Positions 63,213 through 64,000 of a stretch of DNA of 64,000 nucleotides are shown one piece after another. Source of the stretch: Anaeromonas frigoriresistens. GTDB taxonomy: Bacteria; Bacillota; Clostridia; Tissierellales; SIT17. Below the pieces are notes generated by a model. That model was given only the letters and a program-made list of their open reading frames with translations, was not told the origin of the DNA and did no database searches. A program made the translations under genes and the position numbers. How positions within the stretch are numbered: the stretch's first letter is position 1; every line of letters begins with the position of its first letter. The stretch spans positions 1 through 64,000 of the forward strand of contig NZ_WSFT01000005.1 of the NCBI RefSeq assembly GCF_016820655.1. The letters are read 5' to 3'.

Positions 63213-64000
63213 TTGGAGAATGAAATTAAATATAATGTATTAGATAATTTAAAAATTAAATTAAGTATAGATAATAATAAGTTCAATATTTTACCAGAAG
63301 AGCTATTTTTAATAGCTGCAAGAAAAAATAAAAAGAGAAGTTTTCTATTTGTAAGTAAAGTATTAGGGAAGCATATACCAGTGGATCCTAAACTATCTCT
63401 CTTAGTAGGAAAACTTCTAGGTAATGAATATATCAAGCAAATATTAGGAGTAGAGTCTAAATCAACAGAAGATATAGTGAAGGCTTTAAATAAAAAAGAA
63501 AATATTGATAAAGTTTATGATAAAGCCTTTAATTATTTAGATGATTTACCTGAAAAGACCCTATTCATAGGATTTGCAGAAACTGCCACAGCTTTAGGAC
63601 ATTCAGTTTTTTCTTCCTTTAAAAGTAATGCCTATTATATCCATACAACTAGGGAAGAAATATTAGAATATAAAAACCCTATAAAATTCCAAGAGGAGCA
63701 TTCTCATGCTACTGGGCATAATCTCTATCCAGTAGATTTTGATATATTATCTTCTAAAGCACCTATAGTTTTTGTTGATGATGAAATAACAACAGGAAAA
63801 ACTACGTTGAATATAATAGAAGCTATCCACAAAAAATATCCAAGAAAAAATTATACTATTATTTCCATCTTAGATTGGAGAAAACAAGAAGATAAACAAA
63901 GGTTTAAAGAAGTAGAAGATAAACTAAAAATTAACATAAATACAATATCCTTATTATCTGGAAATATTAAAATAGAAGAAGATAGATTATCGGATTTAGA
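63213..64000 (+). CDS. Phosphoribosyltransferase of the Ter locus (cut by window end)
   Basis: At least 262 residues, open to the end of the window. The start is TTG behind AAGGAG, 18 bases after the previous stop. The PRPP loop is VFVDDEITTGKTTLN (about 186-200), with a preceding GFAETATALGHSVF block and a conserved EEHSHATGHNLYP stretch. This matches the orotate-PRTase-like proteins of Ter biosynthetic modules. Catalysis is probably base or amine transfer to PRPP; the acceptor is unknown. Downstream partners (ATP-grasp, HAD) would lie outside. Confidence 0.88.
   Translation, partial: MENEIKYNVLDNLKIKLSIDNNKFNILPEELFLIAARKNKKRSFLFVSKVLGKHIPVDPKLSLLVGKLLGNEYIKQILGVESKSTEDIVKALNKKENIDKVYDKAFNYLDDLPEKTLFIGFAETATALGHSVFSSFKSNAYYIHTTREEILEYKNPIKFQEEHSHATGHNLYPVDFDILSSKAPIVFVDDEITTGKTTLNIIEAIHKKYPRKNYTIISILDWRKQEDKQRFKEVEDKLKININTISLLSGNIKIEEDRLSDL

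Noticed and set aside
1-64000. CRISPR arrays, insertion sequences, prophage or integrase genes
   Set aside because: No regularly spaced repeat series, transposase motif, integrase or phage structural gene was found on either strand; repeats seen are single hairpins, operators or the paired operator repeat.

Overview
This is a low-GC, AT-rich chromosomal segment of an endospore-forming Firmicute. The spore genes gpr, spoIIP, yqfC and yqfD, the CIRCE/HrcA heat-shock operon, a glycine T-box and many TTG/GTG starts behind strong GGAGG sites point to an anaerobic clostridial lineage. Something like the Tissierellales is my guess, but that is inference: no 16S rRNA gene is present.

About 0-54 kb follows the order of the Bacillus subtilis comEC-to-yqfO housekeeping region. 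It runs comEC, holA, rpsT (opposite strand), gpr, spoIIP, lepA, hemW, hrcA-grpE-dnaK-dnaJ, prmA, rsmE, mtaB, a HIT protein, rpsU, yqeY, [insert], nfeD, floA, yqfC, yqfD, phoH, ybeY, dgkA/PAP2, cdd, era, yqzL, recO, glyQS, ccpN, the PPDK/PEP-synthase regulator, a dGTPase-like gene, yqxD, dnaG, rpoD, trmK, the Nif3-like gene and a zinc-ribbon coiled-coil protein, and ends at the RNase P RNA. Local differences are a signal peptidase gene and a small membrane-protein gene before lepA, a CNNM/CorC transporter and a DUF3048 lipoprotein before cdd, and no pgpH (yqfF)-type gene between phoH and ybeY.

The insert (20.0-29.2 kb) splits yqeY from nfeD. It is an eleven-gene operon for salvage of cell-wall amino sugars: murQ, a Lac-family PTS (IIB, IIC, IIA), a MupG-type 6-phospho-muramidase, a BadF-type MurNAc/GlcNAc kinase, anmK, a small membrane protein, a GntR/UTRA repressor, nagA and nagB. 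Its promoter lies in a 50-nt perfect inverted repeat with a GntR-type operator core. Imported or recycled MurNAc and anhydro-MurNAc compounds would be converted through GlcNAc-6-P to fructose-6-P.

The last 9.3 kb (54.7-64.0 kb) is a divergent Ter-type stress locus. Leftward are a 58-aa ribbon-helix-helix regulator, an unusually long YceG-like protein with three tandem modules, and a TelA-family protein. Rightward are a CaCA-type cation exchanger, three TerD-domain proteins, an HpcH/citrate-lyase-like protein and a phosphoribosyltransferase that runs off the end. The exchanger sits where a TerC protein would be expected. The regulator has a well-formed promoter bracketed by two 13-bp direct repeats. 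This is the part of the window most likely to hold undescribed biology.

No CRISPR array, insertion sequence, prophage, tRNA or 5S/16S/23S gene was seen. No stretch over 300 bases lacks a gene or an RNA element.
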